Shown: positions 1-7,257 of the stretch, in pieces | How positions within the stretch are numbered: the first letter of the stretch is position 1 | Layout: each line of letters starts with the position of its first letter | Assembly (NCBI GenBank): GCA_030430255.1 | Contig: JAUIGD010000018.1 | Coordinates: 1 to 34,488 of the forward strand | DNA: 34,488 bases | Direction: 5' to 3' | Origin: Verrucomicrobiia bacterium | Lineage (GTDB): Bacteria; Verrucomicrobiota; Verrucomicrobiia; Verrucomicrobiales; DEV007 | The notes under the pieces: model-generated | Databases searched by the model: none | Told to the model about the DNA's origin: nothing | What the model saw: only the letters and a program-made list of their open reading frames with translations | Program-made: the position numbers and the translations under genes

Positions 1-213
1 CACACCCCCCCAACCCCCCCACATTCCACTCCCGCACTGTCACCCTGAGCGAAGCGAAGGGCCTCCCACCGCGGTCCGCGTCTCCGGAGCCATTCGTGTT
101 GAACGACCCCAGCGCTTCCCAGGTTGGGAACCCGACTCCGCAGGGCATTTCGACGCACGATGGAAACGGTGGCACCCACGAGGATCTCCCGGAGCGAGCA
201 TCGGCTCCGTTCT
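1..213 (-). repeat. Long dispersed intergenic repeat, copy A (inverted)
   Basis: Read on the minus strand this stretch matches copies B (4745-5110) and C (24338-24726). The best conserved block is at 41-95 and contains GGCCCTTCGC on the minus strand followed by GCTCAGGGTGACAG. The match continues through the GATGCTCGCTCC block near 190-205. The copy runs off the left edge of the window. No credible gene lies in it: the reading frames across it are short, Arg/Pro/Ser-rich and share nothing with known proteins. The CCTGAGCGAAGCGAAGGGC core resembles repeats common in soil bacterial genomes; that resemblance is from memory. Confidence 0.75.
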
Positions 214-230
214 CGACTCAAACCGCCGAG

Positions 231-322
231 GTTCCCCGGAGTTCCGCAGGCGCTCCACTCCGCGCTACCGTCTCCCGTGCCTCCGGCACGTCTCCTTGAC
301 CAGGCGCCATACGGGCTAAACC
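231..322 (+). repeat. Second repeat module, copy 1
   Basis: About 90 bases match 24236-24336 in the same orientation. Shared blocks are CCCCGGAGTT, CACTCCGCGCT, CTTCCGGCAC/CCTCCGGCAC and CAAGCGCCAT/CAGGCGCCAT. It lies next to copy A here and next to copy C at the other end, but its orientation relative to the long repeat is opposite in the two places, so the two modules move or rearrange independently. It ends against the 3' end of the phosphoesterase gene. Confidence 0.65.
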
Positions 323-325
323 GCG

Positions 326-1183
326 CTAAACCCGCAGGGCCGCGATCTCGCGCCCGGGGGCGAACTGGCCGTTCCGGGTGGTGACTTCGCGCACGCGGAC
401 GTCGCGACCGTCGATGTCGACCAGATAGGATTTGGACAGCGGTAAGAAAGCGCCGGTGTTGATCACGTGTTTTCCGTCCCGGGCGTGGACTTTGGCGCGG
501 TGGGTGTGGCCGAGGACGATCATCTCCGCCTCGGGCCGGAACTGGTCGCGGACCCGGTGGGCGTCGTGGTGCGAGCGCGCCCAGACCCGGAGGATCTTCA
601 GCGGCCTGGTCGGAGGCCAGGTTTCGGCGAGCACGCTCTTCAGCTTCCCGGCCGCGCCGGGCGGACCTTTGACCTGCCGGACTTTGATGTTGGCAGCGAT
701 CTGCTTGGCGGCGGCGAGGCGGAGGTCGAGGTCATCGAGGTAGCCGGCCGGGTAGCTCCCGCGAACGATCTCGCGCTGCTCGTGGATGCTATCGATGAAC
801 TTCGACCAGGGTGAGACGTCGTCGTAGAGGAGGTCGCCGTGGGTGAGGAAGACCTTGCCCCCGACGAGGTCGAGGTGGTGCAGGTCGGTGATCTCGGGGT
901 CGTGGTTGCCGGTCAGGTAGCAGGTGCGGGCGCCGGCCTCCGCGCAGAGCGCCTCGAGTTCGTGGCGCATGTCTTCGGCGAGCCGGCGCAGCGAGGCCTT
1001 GCGGAGCTCGAAGGTGTCGCCGTTGAACAGCACCGTCTGGGCGCCGTCGAACAGCGGGCGCAGCTGGGCCACCCGGGCGATGCGGCAGCCGGGGTGGCCG
1101 AGGTGGAGGTCGGACAAGATCCGCACCCGACCGCGATCGGTTGCGGTGGGTGGGGCTGTGTCGCTCGCTGGGGCCGGGGGCAT
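326..1183 (-). CDS. Calcineurin-like metallophosphoesterase, LpxH-like
   Basis: This 285-residue protein carries the full set of dinuclear-metal phosphoesterase motifs: SDLHLGH (D25, H27), FNGDTFE (N54, D56), TGNHDPE (N93, H94), LTHGD (H115) and LGHTHRA (H226, H228). The fold and GDxxE-type spacing resemble UDP-2,3-diacylglucosamine pyrophosphohydrolases (lipid A pathway), but general cytoplasmic phosphoesterases share them, so the substrate is an inference. No signal peptide is seen; the first 18 residues are Pro/Ala-rich and probably disordered. The ATG at 1183 is used, and no clear ribosome-binding site precedes it. The gene is divergent from the MBL hydrolase with about 80 bases between start codons, which must hold both promoters. 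Confidence 0.88.
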   Translation of the reverse strand: MPPAPASDTAPPTATDRGRVRILSDLHLGHPGCRIARVAQLRPLFDGAQTVLFNGDTFELRKASLRRLAEDMRHELEALCAEAGARTCYLTGNHDPEITDLHHLDLVGGKVFLTHGDLLYDDVSPWSKFIDSIHEQREIVRGSYPAGYLDDLDLRLAAAKQIAANIKVRQVKGPPGAAGKLKSVLAETWPPTRPLKILRVWARSHHDAHRVRDQFRPEAEMIVLGHTHRAKVHARDGKHVINTGAFLPLSKSYLVDIDGRDVRVREVTTRNGQFAPGREIAALRV

Positions 1184-1263
1184 CGGGGGCGACCATCGGG
1201 GGCGCGGCAGGCGCCCGCAAGCGCCGGGCGACAGCCGCCCCGAACGCGGCTATGGAGACGGCC

Positions 1264-2055
1264 ATGGCGCGCGCTCCGATCGCACTCACGTTCCTCGGTA
1301 CGGGGACCTCCGTCGGCATCCCCGTCGTGGGGTGCCGCTGCGGGGTCTGCACCTCCGCCGACCCGCGCGACAAGCGGCTGCGGGCGTCCGTGCTGGTCGA
1401 ACTGCCCTCGGCGCGGGTGTTGGTGGATGCCGGCCCCGACCTGAGAACGCAATGTCTCCGCGCCGGCATCGCCGATCTCGATGCGGCGCTGATCACCCAT
1501 CCGCACGCCGATCACGTCTGCGGCTTCGACGACCTGCGCCGGTTCTCCATCGGCGCCGACGAGGTGTTGCCGGTCTACGCGCCCGCCTCGTGCCTGGCCG
1601 TGCTGCGGCGGATGTACCCCTATGCCTTCGACGGCGAGAACCGCTATCCCGGGTATCTGAAACCGGAGCCGCGACCGGTCGCCGGGGCGTTCGAGCTGGG
1701 AGGGGCAAGGGTCTGCGCGCTGCCGGTCGACCACGGCAAGGTCGAGTGCGTGGGCTACCACTTCGATGCCGGCCCGGGCTCGCGCGTCGCCTACATCCCG
1801 GATTGCAAGCGGGTGTCCCCTGCGGCGATGGAGACCCTGGCGGGGGTCGATCTGCTCGTCATCGACGCTTTGCGGGAGGCCCCACACCCGACGCACCAGA
1901 GTTTCGGTGAGGCGCTCGATGTCGCGCGGGCGTGCGGGGCGCGGCGCACCTGGTTCACCCACATCGCGCACGAGGTCGCCCACGCTGCGGCCTCCCGGTC
2001 GTTGCCGGGGGGGGTGCGCATCGCCCACGACGGGTTAAAGTTGCTCCTGCCATGA
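1264..2055 (+). CDS. PhnP-like MBL-fold metal-dependent hydrolase
   Basis: This 263-residue metallo-beta-lactamase-fold hydrolase has the metal motif THPHADH (H79, H81, D83, H84), a later VDHGK and the strand GPDLR after a VDAG motif. The N-terminal LGTGTS followed by GCRCGVC (C24, C26, C29) is the structural-zinc signature of the PhnP/RNase Z-like branch, where cyclic phosphodiesters are the usual substrates. No phosphonate genes lie nearby, so a role in phosphonate catabolism is not supported. ATG 1264 is preferred over the in-frame ATG 1252 because GGAG lies six bases upstream of it. The stop overlaps the next start as ATGA, so the two genes are probably translationally coupled. Confidence 0.88.
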   Translation: MARAPIALTFLGTGTSVGIPVVGCRCGVCTSADPRDKRLRASVLVELPSARVLVDAGPDLRTQCLRAGIADLDAALITHPHADHVCGFDDLRRFSIGADEVLPVYAPASCLAVLRRMYPYAFDGENRYPGYLKPEPRPVAGAFELGGARVCALPVDHGKVECVGYHFDAGPGSRVAYIPDCKRVSPAAMETLAGVDLLVIDALREAPHPTHQSFGEALDVARACGARRTWFTHIAHEVAHAAASRSLPGGVRIAHDGLKLLLP

Positions 2056-3665
2056 GTCCCCGAACCACCGCCGCCCTCTGCCGTACCGCGCTCTCCGCCA
2101 CGCTCGCCGCGGCGCCGGGCGCGTGGGCCGGCGACCCCGTCGAGAGCGGCAAGTACGCACCGCTGACGGTGGTGATCTACAATCAGAACCTCGACGCCTC
2201 GCGCGAGCTGGCCGCCTACTACGCCGCCGAGCGCAGCGTGCCGCTGGAGAACCTGATCGGCTTGGCGGTGCCGGAGGGCGAGGTGATCTCGCGCGCCGAC
2301 TACGAGCGGACGGTGCGCGGGCCGCTGCGGGCGAAGTTCGACGCGCAGGGCTGGTGGGATCGCGAGGAGGACGCGGGGGGCGTGATGCGGCCGGTGCGCA
2401 ACACCATCAAGTTCGCCGCCGTCATCTACGGCATGCCGTTGAAGATCGAGGCGACCCCCGGTGAGCCGACGGGCGCGACCGACCCCGCGACGGGCGAGCC
2501 GGTGCGGGCGAAGCGCACGCTGCAGAACACCGACGCCGCGAGCCTCTGCTCCGAACTGGCGCTGCTGGGCGTCGATCTGCCCGACCTCTCGGGCCCGGCC
2601 CCCAACGCCTACTTCCGGGCGGCCGACGCCTATGGCCGGCCGGAGCTGCTGCTCGCCTCCCGGATCGACGGCCCCACCTACGAGGATGCCAAGCGGCTCG
2701 TCGACGATGCCGCGGCGATCGAGGCGGGCGGCCTGTGGGGCACGGCGGTGATCGACATCGCGAAGCTCGCCGAGAGCAAGGGGCCCGGTTACGGGATCGG
2801 CGATGATTGGCTCGAGAACGGTGCGCTGTTCTACCACAAGGCGGGCATCCCGGCCTTGGTGGACCGCTCCCCGGCCGTGCTGCCGTCGGGTTACCCCTTG
2901 CGCGACGACGTGGTGCTCTACTTCGGTTGGTACACGGGGCACGTGACGGGCGCGCTGAAGGACACGGCGTTCCGCTTCAAGCGCGGCGCGGTCGCCTGCC
3001 ACCTGCACTCGTTCTCCGCCAGCACCCTCCAGACCGACACCCAGTTCTGGGTCGGACCGCTGCTGGCGCGGGGGGCTTGCGGCGTGCTCGGCAATGTCTA
3101 CGAGCCGTTCCTGACGATGACGACCCACTTCGACCTGTTCAACGCGCGCTTGCTGGGCGGCTTCACCTTGGCCGAGGCGGCGTGGATGGCGACGCCTGCC
3201 GCGTCGTGGATGACGACGGTGGTCGGCGACCCGCTCTACCAGCCGTTCCGGCGCGGCGTGCGCTACGACATGGCGACCGAGCGCGAGCACAAATCGTTCC
3301 GGCTGGCGGTGCGCCGCTGGGGCGGCGACCGCGACGCCCTGCTGGCCAACCTCGAACGCGCGGCGACGAATTTGGAGAGCGCCGCGTTGCGGGAGATGGC
3401 GGCGCTCCACCTGCTCGGTGAGAAGGACTACCCGGCTGCGGTCGCGGCGTTCGAGAAGGCGGAGGCCGCCTACACCGAGCCGGCTGACAAGCTGCGGCAA
3501 ATTTTCCACCGCGCCCGTGCGATGAGCGAGTCCGGCGATGAGGAGGCGGCGGTGGCGCTGTTGCGGGCGGCCGCCGGGGAGCGCGCCGGCACGCCGGGCG
3601 GCACCTGCGCGATGGCGCTCGCCAACCAGCTGGACCCGCCCCCGCCCCCGCCGCCGGCGCAGTAG
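2052..3665 (+). CDS. TIGR03790 family secreted protein
   Basis: This 537-residue protein begins with an export signal (about residues 1-27, AxA-like end at GAWAG). It then shows the TIGR03790 pattern: VVIYNQN and LAAYYAAER near residue 40, the YGMPL strand near 130, an FSAST/TQFWVG segment and GDPLYQPF near 395. The family is typical of Verrucomicrobiota and Acidobacteriota and has no established biochemical role. The C-terminal 130 residues look like TPR-type helical hairpins (AALHLLGEKDYPAAVAAFEK), and the protein ends in a run of seven prolines. It is coupled to the MBL hydrolase by a 4-base overlap and followed by another TPR protein, suggesting one transcript. Function is unknown. Confidence 0.85.
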   Translation: MSPRTTAALCRTALSATLAAAPGAWAGDPVESGKYAPLTVVIYNQNLDASRELAAYYAAERSVPLENLIGLAVPEGEVISRADYERTVRGPLRAKFDAQGWWDREEDAGGVMRPVRNTIKFAAVIYGMPLKIEATPGEPTGATDPATGEPVRAKRTLQNTDAASLCSELALLGVDLPDLSGPAPNAYFRAADAYGRPELLLASRIDGPTYEDAKRLVDDAAAIEAGGLWGTAVIDIAKLAESKGPGYGIGDDWLENGALFYHKAGIPALVDRSPAVLPSGYPLRDDVVLYFGWYTGHVTGALKDTAFRFKRGAVACHLHSFSASTLQTDTQFWVGPLLARGACGVLGNVYEPFLTMTTHFDLFNARLLGGFTLAEAAWMATPAASWMTTVVGDPLYQPFRRGVRYDMATEREHKSFRLAVRRWGGDRDALLANLERAATNLESAALREMAALHLLGEKDYPAAVAAFEKAEAAYTEPADKLRQIFHRARAMSESGDEEAAVALLRAAAGERAGTPGGTCAMALANQLDPPPPPPPAQ

Positions 3666-3757
3666 CCGCGGCGCCTCCGACCGGGATGGGTATTCGCTCC
3701 GGGCCGGGGGGCGGGCGGGCGTGAGATCGCGTCGCGCAAAGCGGTGATTCCTGCACC

Positions 3758-4705
3758 ATGAACTGGTTCCCCCCCGTCCCGCTCGCGCTGATGCTGCTCG
3801 TGTGCTCGGCGTCGCCCAGCGTCGCCCAGGGCTTGTTCGATTTCGGCGGCGAGGCCGGGGAGTTGTTCAGCAAGGGCAGGGCGGCGCAGGACGCGGGCGA
3901 CAAGAAGGCGGCGGCGCAGTTCTACAAGCAGGCGATCGACGTCGACCCGAAGTATTACCAGGCGCACAACAACCTCGGCTACCTCTACGCCAGCGTCGGC
4001 CACCACGAGCGGGCGGCCGAATGCTACCGGGCGGCGGTCGAGGCGCACCCGGAGTACGTCGACGGCTACGCGAACCTCGGCAATGCCTTGTTGGAGCTCG
4101 GGCGCCACGAGGAGGCCCTGGCGGCTCTCGGGAAGGCTGTGGATCTCGACACCGGATCCGCGGTGGCGCTCACCAACCTCGCCGCCGCCTTGAAACGCGC
4201 CGGCGAGACGGAGCGGGCCGACGCGCTGTTGGCCAAGGCGCGCGAGGCGGGTGCGCCCGACGGCGCCGGGGACGCCGACCGGGGTTGGTTGCTGCAGCAG
4301 CAAGGCGACTTGGCGGGCGCCGAACGGGCCTACCGGGCGGCGCTCCGTTCGCAGCCCGGCGCGGCGATGCCGAGGCTCAACCTCGGCCTCATGCTCGCCC
4401 AGCGCGGCGAGTTCGAGGAGGCGGAGGGGCTGTTCGCCCGCGCGGCCGAACTGGAACCGGACAACCCTTTGGCGCATGTGAACCTCGGTTACGCAAGGCT
4501 CGGTCAGCAGAAGTGGTCGGAGGCGGAGGCGGCGTGCGCGCGGGCGGTCGAACTCGATCCGCGCTCGGTGTTGGGCTGGACGAATCTGGGCCTGGCGCGG
4601 GCGAACCAAGGCAAGACGGCCGGCGCCAGGGATGCCTGGCAGCGGGCGCAGGCGCTCGACCCCAGCAACGAGACGGTGAAGCAGAATCTGGCGAACCTGC
4701 GTTGA
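3758..4705 (+). CDS. Exported tetratricopeptide repeat protein
   Basis: This 315-residue protein has an N-terminal signal peptide (hydrophobic PLALMLLVCSAS, cleavage probably after SVAQ near residue 24). It is followed by seven or so TPR units over residues 33-312, recognisable by repeated NLGYLYASVGHHERAAE, YANLGNALLELGRHEEAL and LGWTNLGLARANQGKT helices. The expected role is a periplasmic or outer-membrane protein-interaction scaffold; no catalytic domain is present. It lies 92 bases after the TIGR03790 gene on the same strand, whose own C-terminus is TPR-like, so a shared envelope role is plausible but unproven. No good Shine-Dalgarno sequence precedes the ATG. Confidence 0.9.
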   Translation: MNWFPPVPLALMLLVCSASPSVAQGLFDFGGEAGELFSKGRAAQDAGDKKAAAQFYKQAIDVDPKYYQAHNNLGYLYASVGHHERAAECYRAAVEAHPEYVDGYANLGNALLELGRHEEALAALGKAVDLDTGSAVALTNLAAALKRAGETERADALLAKAREAGAPDGAGDADRGWLLQQQGDLAGAERAYRAALRSQPGAAMPRLNLGLMLAQRGEFEEAEGLFARAAELEPDNPLAHVNLGYARLGQQKWSEAEAACARAVELDPRSVLGWTNLGLARANQGKTAGARDAWQRAQALDPSNETVKQNLANLR

Positions 4706-4744
4706 CCGGACCATCCGTGGTTGCCCTCCGCGTCCCCGAGGGAT

Positions 4745-5110
4745 CGATGCTCGCTCCAAGAGACCTTGGCTGCTGCCGTGGCAAGCGCGCACCGGAGTGC
4801 CTCGCCGCCGAGACGAGTTCGCACGCGAGCCGGGGGGGCGCTTGGGTCATCGACCAGCGGAGGGCTCCGGAGACACGGGCCGCGGGGAGAGGCCCTTCGC
4901 GTTGCTCAGGGTGACAGTCCCGCGGAGTTGAGGGCGGCGTGTGGGATGGCCACCGGCCCTTCTCAGGAAATGCGGTGTCATCCTGACGAGCGCCGCGACG
5001 GAAGGATCCCGCGCTGGATCCGGCGCGCCGAGCCACCGGGACGTCCCGGACCGCCTGCCGGGAGCGAAGCGCGCGGGCGAGGGGGCGCCTCCCCGTCGAT
5101 GCCCTACCTC
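4745..5110 (+). repeat. Long dispersed intergenic repeat, copy B
   Basis: Matches copy C (24338-24726) over most of its length: GATGCTCGCTCC at the left, CCGCCGAGACGAGTTCGC, GAGAGGCCCTTCGCGTTGC plus CAGGGTGACAG, then GCGGGCGAGG and GATGCYCYACCTCAA at the right. Relative to copy C it lacks an 86-base insertion between GAGACC and TGGCTGCTGCCG, so it preserves the empty site. It also holds an extra ATCCTGACGAG-type segment near 4980. Confidence 0.8.
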
Positions 5111-5111
5111 A

Positions 5112-5126
5112 ATTGAGCCCGGGCTA
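5112..5126. repeat. Palindromic end of an AGCCCG-type element
   Basis: Here GAGCCCGGGCTAGG contains the perfect palindrome AGCCCGGGCT and, on the minus strand, TAGCCCGG. It sits exactly where copy C of the long repeat is followed by TAGCCCGGACTG, so it looks like a decayed or head-to-head end of the short element family. Confidence 0.45.
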
Positions 5127-5273
5127 GGAGGCGGCGCAGCCGAGATCGGCAGCGGCGAGATGCCGACGCCCCGTGCGGCGGTGTCGCCGATCTGAGAACG
5201 GGGCTCGGACTTGGGAATCAAAGCCGAGCAGCGCGGTGATTTTGCAGCGTGTCCGACCCCGCGGATGGCAAAA

Positions 5274-5291
5274 ACTTAATGAAAGTTAAGT
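5274..5291. promoter_or_regulatory. Operator-like inverted repeat upstream of small helical-repeat gene
   Basis: ACTTAA and TTAAGT form a perfect 6-base inverted repeat separated by six bases. It sits in a short AT-rich patch within very GC-rich DNA, 53 bases before the ATG at 5344. The placement fits a promoter or operator. A second inverted repeat, GGAGAG (5321-5326) with CTCTCC (5336-5341), lies directly before the start codon and could fold over the leader. Confidence 0.4.
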
Positions 5292-5343
5292 ATCTGCCTT
5301 GACCGTATGGGGGCGTGCTTGGAGAGTTTGCGAGCCTCTCCGG

Positions 5344-5838
5344 ATGTCCTACTTCAACGATCCCAGCTCGCTCAGCGAAGCGCGCCTGCAAGCGGTGCAG
5401 GGTTACCTCGAACTCGGGATGTACCCCGAGGCTTGGACCGAGTTGGAGGGGGTCGAACGCGCGTTCCCAGCCTCCCCGTCGACGGTGGGGATGCGCGTGC
5501 AACTGTTGATGAAGGAGCGGCGCTGGGCGGACGCCTTCGAGGAGAGCCGCGAGCTGCGGCGCATGCTGCCGCACGGCGGCGCGGGATACATCCACGGCGC
5601 CTTCTGCCTGCACGAACTCTGCCGCACCGAGGAGGCGCTCGAGCTGCTCGAATCCGCCCCCGAACCGGTGCGGGGCCAGGCCATTTTCTACTACAACAAG
5701 GGCTGCTATCAGGCGGCGCTCGGGCGGGTGGAGACGGCCCATAGCTGTCTCATGCGCTCGTTCGACCTCGACCACAACCTGCTCGACGTCGCGCGCCACG
5801 ACCCCGATCTCGTGGTGCTTCGCGACGTGCTGATCTAG
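5344..5838 (+). CDS. Small TPR-like helical repeat protein
   Basis: The 164-residue product is soluble, without signal peptide or membrane segment. It is built of short helical hairpins such as VQGYLELGMYPEAWTELE and FYYNKGCYQAALGRVETA, which fit degenerate TPR units, ending HDPDLVVLRDVLI. Proteins of this size and ending occur in Verrucomicrobiota without assigned function. An upstream in-frame start would add 15 residues (at 5299), but ATG 5344 is preferred because the added residues are Trp/Arg-rich and cross the promoter-like patch. It stands alone between repeat DNA and a hydrolase gene. Confidence 0.75.
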   Translation: MSYFNDPSSLSEARLQAVQGYLELGMYPEAWTELEGVERAFPASPSTVGMRVQLLMKERRWADAFEESRELRRMLPHGGAGYIHGAFCLHELCRTEEALELLESAPEPVRGQAIFYYNKGCYQAALGRVETAHSCLMRSFDLDHNLLDVARHDPDLVVLRDVLI

Positions 5839-5974
5839 CAGGGGCTTGAAGAACTCCGCCCCCCATCGTTTCGCATGGAAGAAGCATTTCAGATCAGCGG
5901 CTCCGCCGGTTTCGTAAGAGCGCAACCCTCCGGGCACAAGCCTCTGACACCGAGGGCGTTGTTCCGCCTCAGTC

Positions 5975-5995
5975 GAGGAGTTCCATCCACTCCTC
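5975..5995. other. Perfect hairpin in intergenic region
   Basis: GAGGAGT and ACTCCTC form a 7-base perfect stem with a 7-base loop, 137 bases downstream of the small TPR-like gene and 110 bases upstream of the serine hydrolase. There is no T-run, so it is not a typical intrinsic terminator. The rest of 5839-6105 shows no gene. Confidence 0.3.
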
Positions 5996-6105
5996 CGGCG
6001 CACCTAATCCTCGCTGCCAGAGGCTTGCGCGCTGGGCTCCGGACTTCGTCAACACCCTGCTAGGAGCCCCTCGGACTTGCCCGGTTCCGGCGCGCGAATC
6101 AGAAG

Positions 6106-7251
6106 ATGGAACTCGCTCGCATCGCGGAGGCCTTCGCCGAGAATTTTCAGTCGCGCGGCGAGTTGGGCGCCTCGCTCTCGGTGTGGGCGGACGGTGCGGA
6201 GGCGGTGTCGCTGGCGGCCGGGTTCGGCGAGAAGGCGCGGCGGCGACCGTGGACGGCCGCGACCCCGGTGCCGTTCTGGTCGGCGACCAAGGGCCTCGCC
6301 GCCGCCTGCGCGCTCAAGGCGCTCGACGCCGCCGATCTCGAGCTGGACGAGGCGGTCGCGGCGCTGTGGCCCGGGTTCGCGACCGCCGGCAAGGCCGGGA
6401 TCACCTTCGCCCAGGTGCTCTCCCACTCGGCGGGCCTGCCGGCGCTCGACCGCGAGGTCTCGATGTTCGACCGCGAGGGGGTGGTCGCCGCCCTGGAGGC
6501 ACAGGCACCGCTCTGGGAGCCGGGGACGGCGCACGGATACCACCCGCGCACGTTCGGGTTCCTTCTCGACGAGATCGTGCGCCGCGCCGCAGGGGTGGCG
6601 CTGGGCGAGTATTTCAGGCGCGAGTTCGCGGCGCCGCTCGACCTCGAACTCTGGATCGGGCTGCCGGAGTCTGAGGACGGTCGGGTCGCCACCTTGTACC
6701 CCGGGAAAATGTCCGACCCCGAGGGGGAGGCGGCGTTCTACCGGGCCTTCGGCGACCCCGGGTCCCTAACCCGCCGGGCGTTCGGTTCCCCCTCGGGTCT
6801 GGCGGCGATCTCCGGGATGAACGCGCCGGAAGCGTGGCGGGCGGGCTGGCCGGCGATGGGCGGGGTCGGCACCGCGCGGGGTTTGGCGAAGTTCTACGCG
6901 ATGCTGGCGGCCGGCGGCGAACTGGGGGGGCAGCGGTTTCTCCCCGAGCGCCTGGTGGCCCGGATGCGCGGGCCGATCGCCGCCGGTGACGACCGGGTGT
7001 TCCTGTTGCCGACCGCGTTCTCGGCGGGGTTCATGAAGGACGCCCCCGGTTCGGCCAAGCGGCTGTTCGGCCCCTCGCCGTCCGCGTTCGGCCACCCCGG
7101 TGCGGGCGGTAGCCTCGCCTTCGCCGACCCCGAGCGCGGGCTCGCCTTCGCCTATGTGATGAACCAGATGAACTACGGCGTGCTGCCCGGGCGCCGGGCG
7201 CTGGGCCTGGTCGAGGCGGTGTATGGGGGCGACTTTTCAAACACGCCTTAA
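6106..7251 (+). CDS. Beta-lactamase-fold serine hydrolase (class C / family VIII esterase-like)
   Basis: This 381-residue protein has the penicillin-recognising fold signatures: SATK (S59, K62) as the SxxK nucleophile motif, the GYHPRTFGFLLDEIV segment with Y145 as the likely second-motif tyrosine, and GHPGAGGS near residue 330 in place of KTG. That combination is typical of EstB-like esterases and poorly characterised serine hydrolases rather than of true beta-lactamases. No signal peptide is seen, so it is probably cytoplasmic. AGAAG immediately precedes the ATG. It converges on the transporter gene with only six bases between the two stop codons. Confidence 0.88.
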   Translation: MELARIAEAFAENFQSRGELGASLSVWADGAEAVSLAAGFGEKARRRPWTAATPVPFWSATKGLAAACALKALDAADLELDEAVAALWPGFATAGKAGITFAQVLSHSAGLPALDREVSMFDREGVVAALEAQAPLWEPGTAHGYHPRTFGFLLDEIVRRAAGVALGEYFRREFAAPLDLELWIGLPESEDGRVATLYPGKMSDPEGEAAFYRAFGDPGSLTRRAFGSPSGLAAISGMNAPEAWRAGWPAMGGVGTARGLAKFYAMLAAGGELGGQRFLPERLVARMRGPIAAGDDRVFLLPTAFSAGFMKDAPGSAKRLFGPSPSAFGHPGAGGSLAFADPERGLAFAYVMNQMNYGVLPGRRALGLVEAVYGGDFSNTP

Positions 7252-7257
7252 CGCGCC

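Larger units (their letters stand above)
4706..5273. other. Long non-coding interval filled with repeat DNA
   Basis: No gene is supported between the TPR gene and the small gene at 5344. The interval holds copy B of the long repeat (4745-5110), a TAGCCCGG-type palindrome at its right end, and about 150 bases of GC-rich unique sequence. The open frames here are Arg/Gly/Ser-rich and coincide with the repeat, so they are taken as chance. Confidence 0.7.

Noticed and set aside
1791-3509. A 572-residue minus-strand frame opposite the TIGR03790 gene
   Set aside because: Arg/His/Gln/Gly-rich antisense shadow; the plus-strand gene has a signal peptide and family signatures.
4721-5116. 131-residue plus-strand frame between genes
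   Set aside because: It coincides with repeat copy B, is Arg/Gly/Ser-rich, and the corresponding frames in copies A and C are not conserved.
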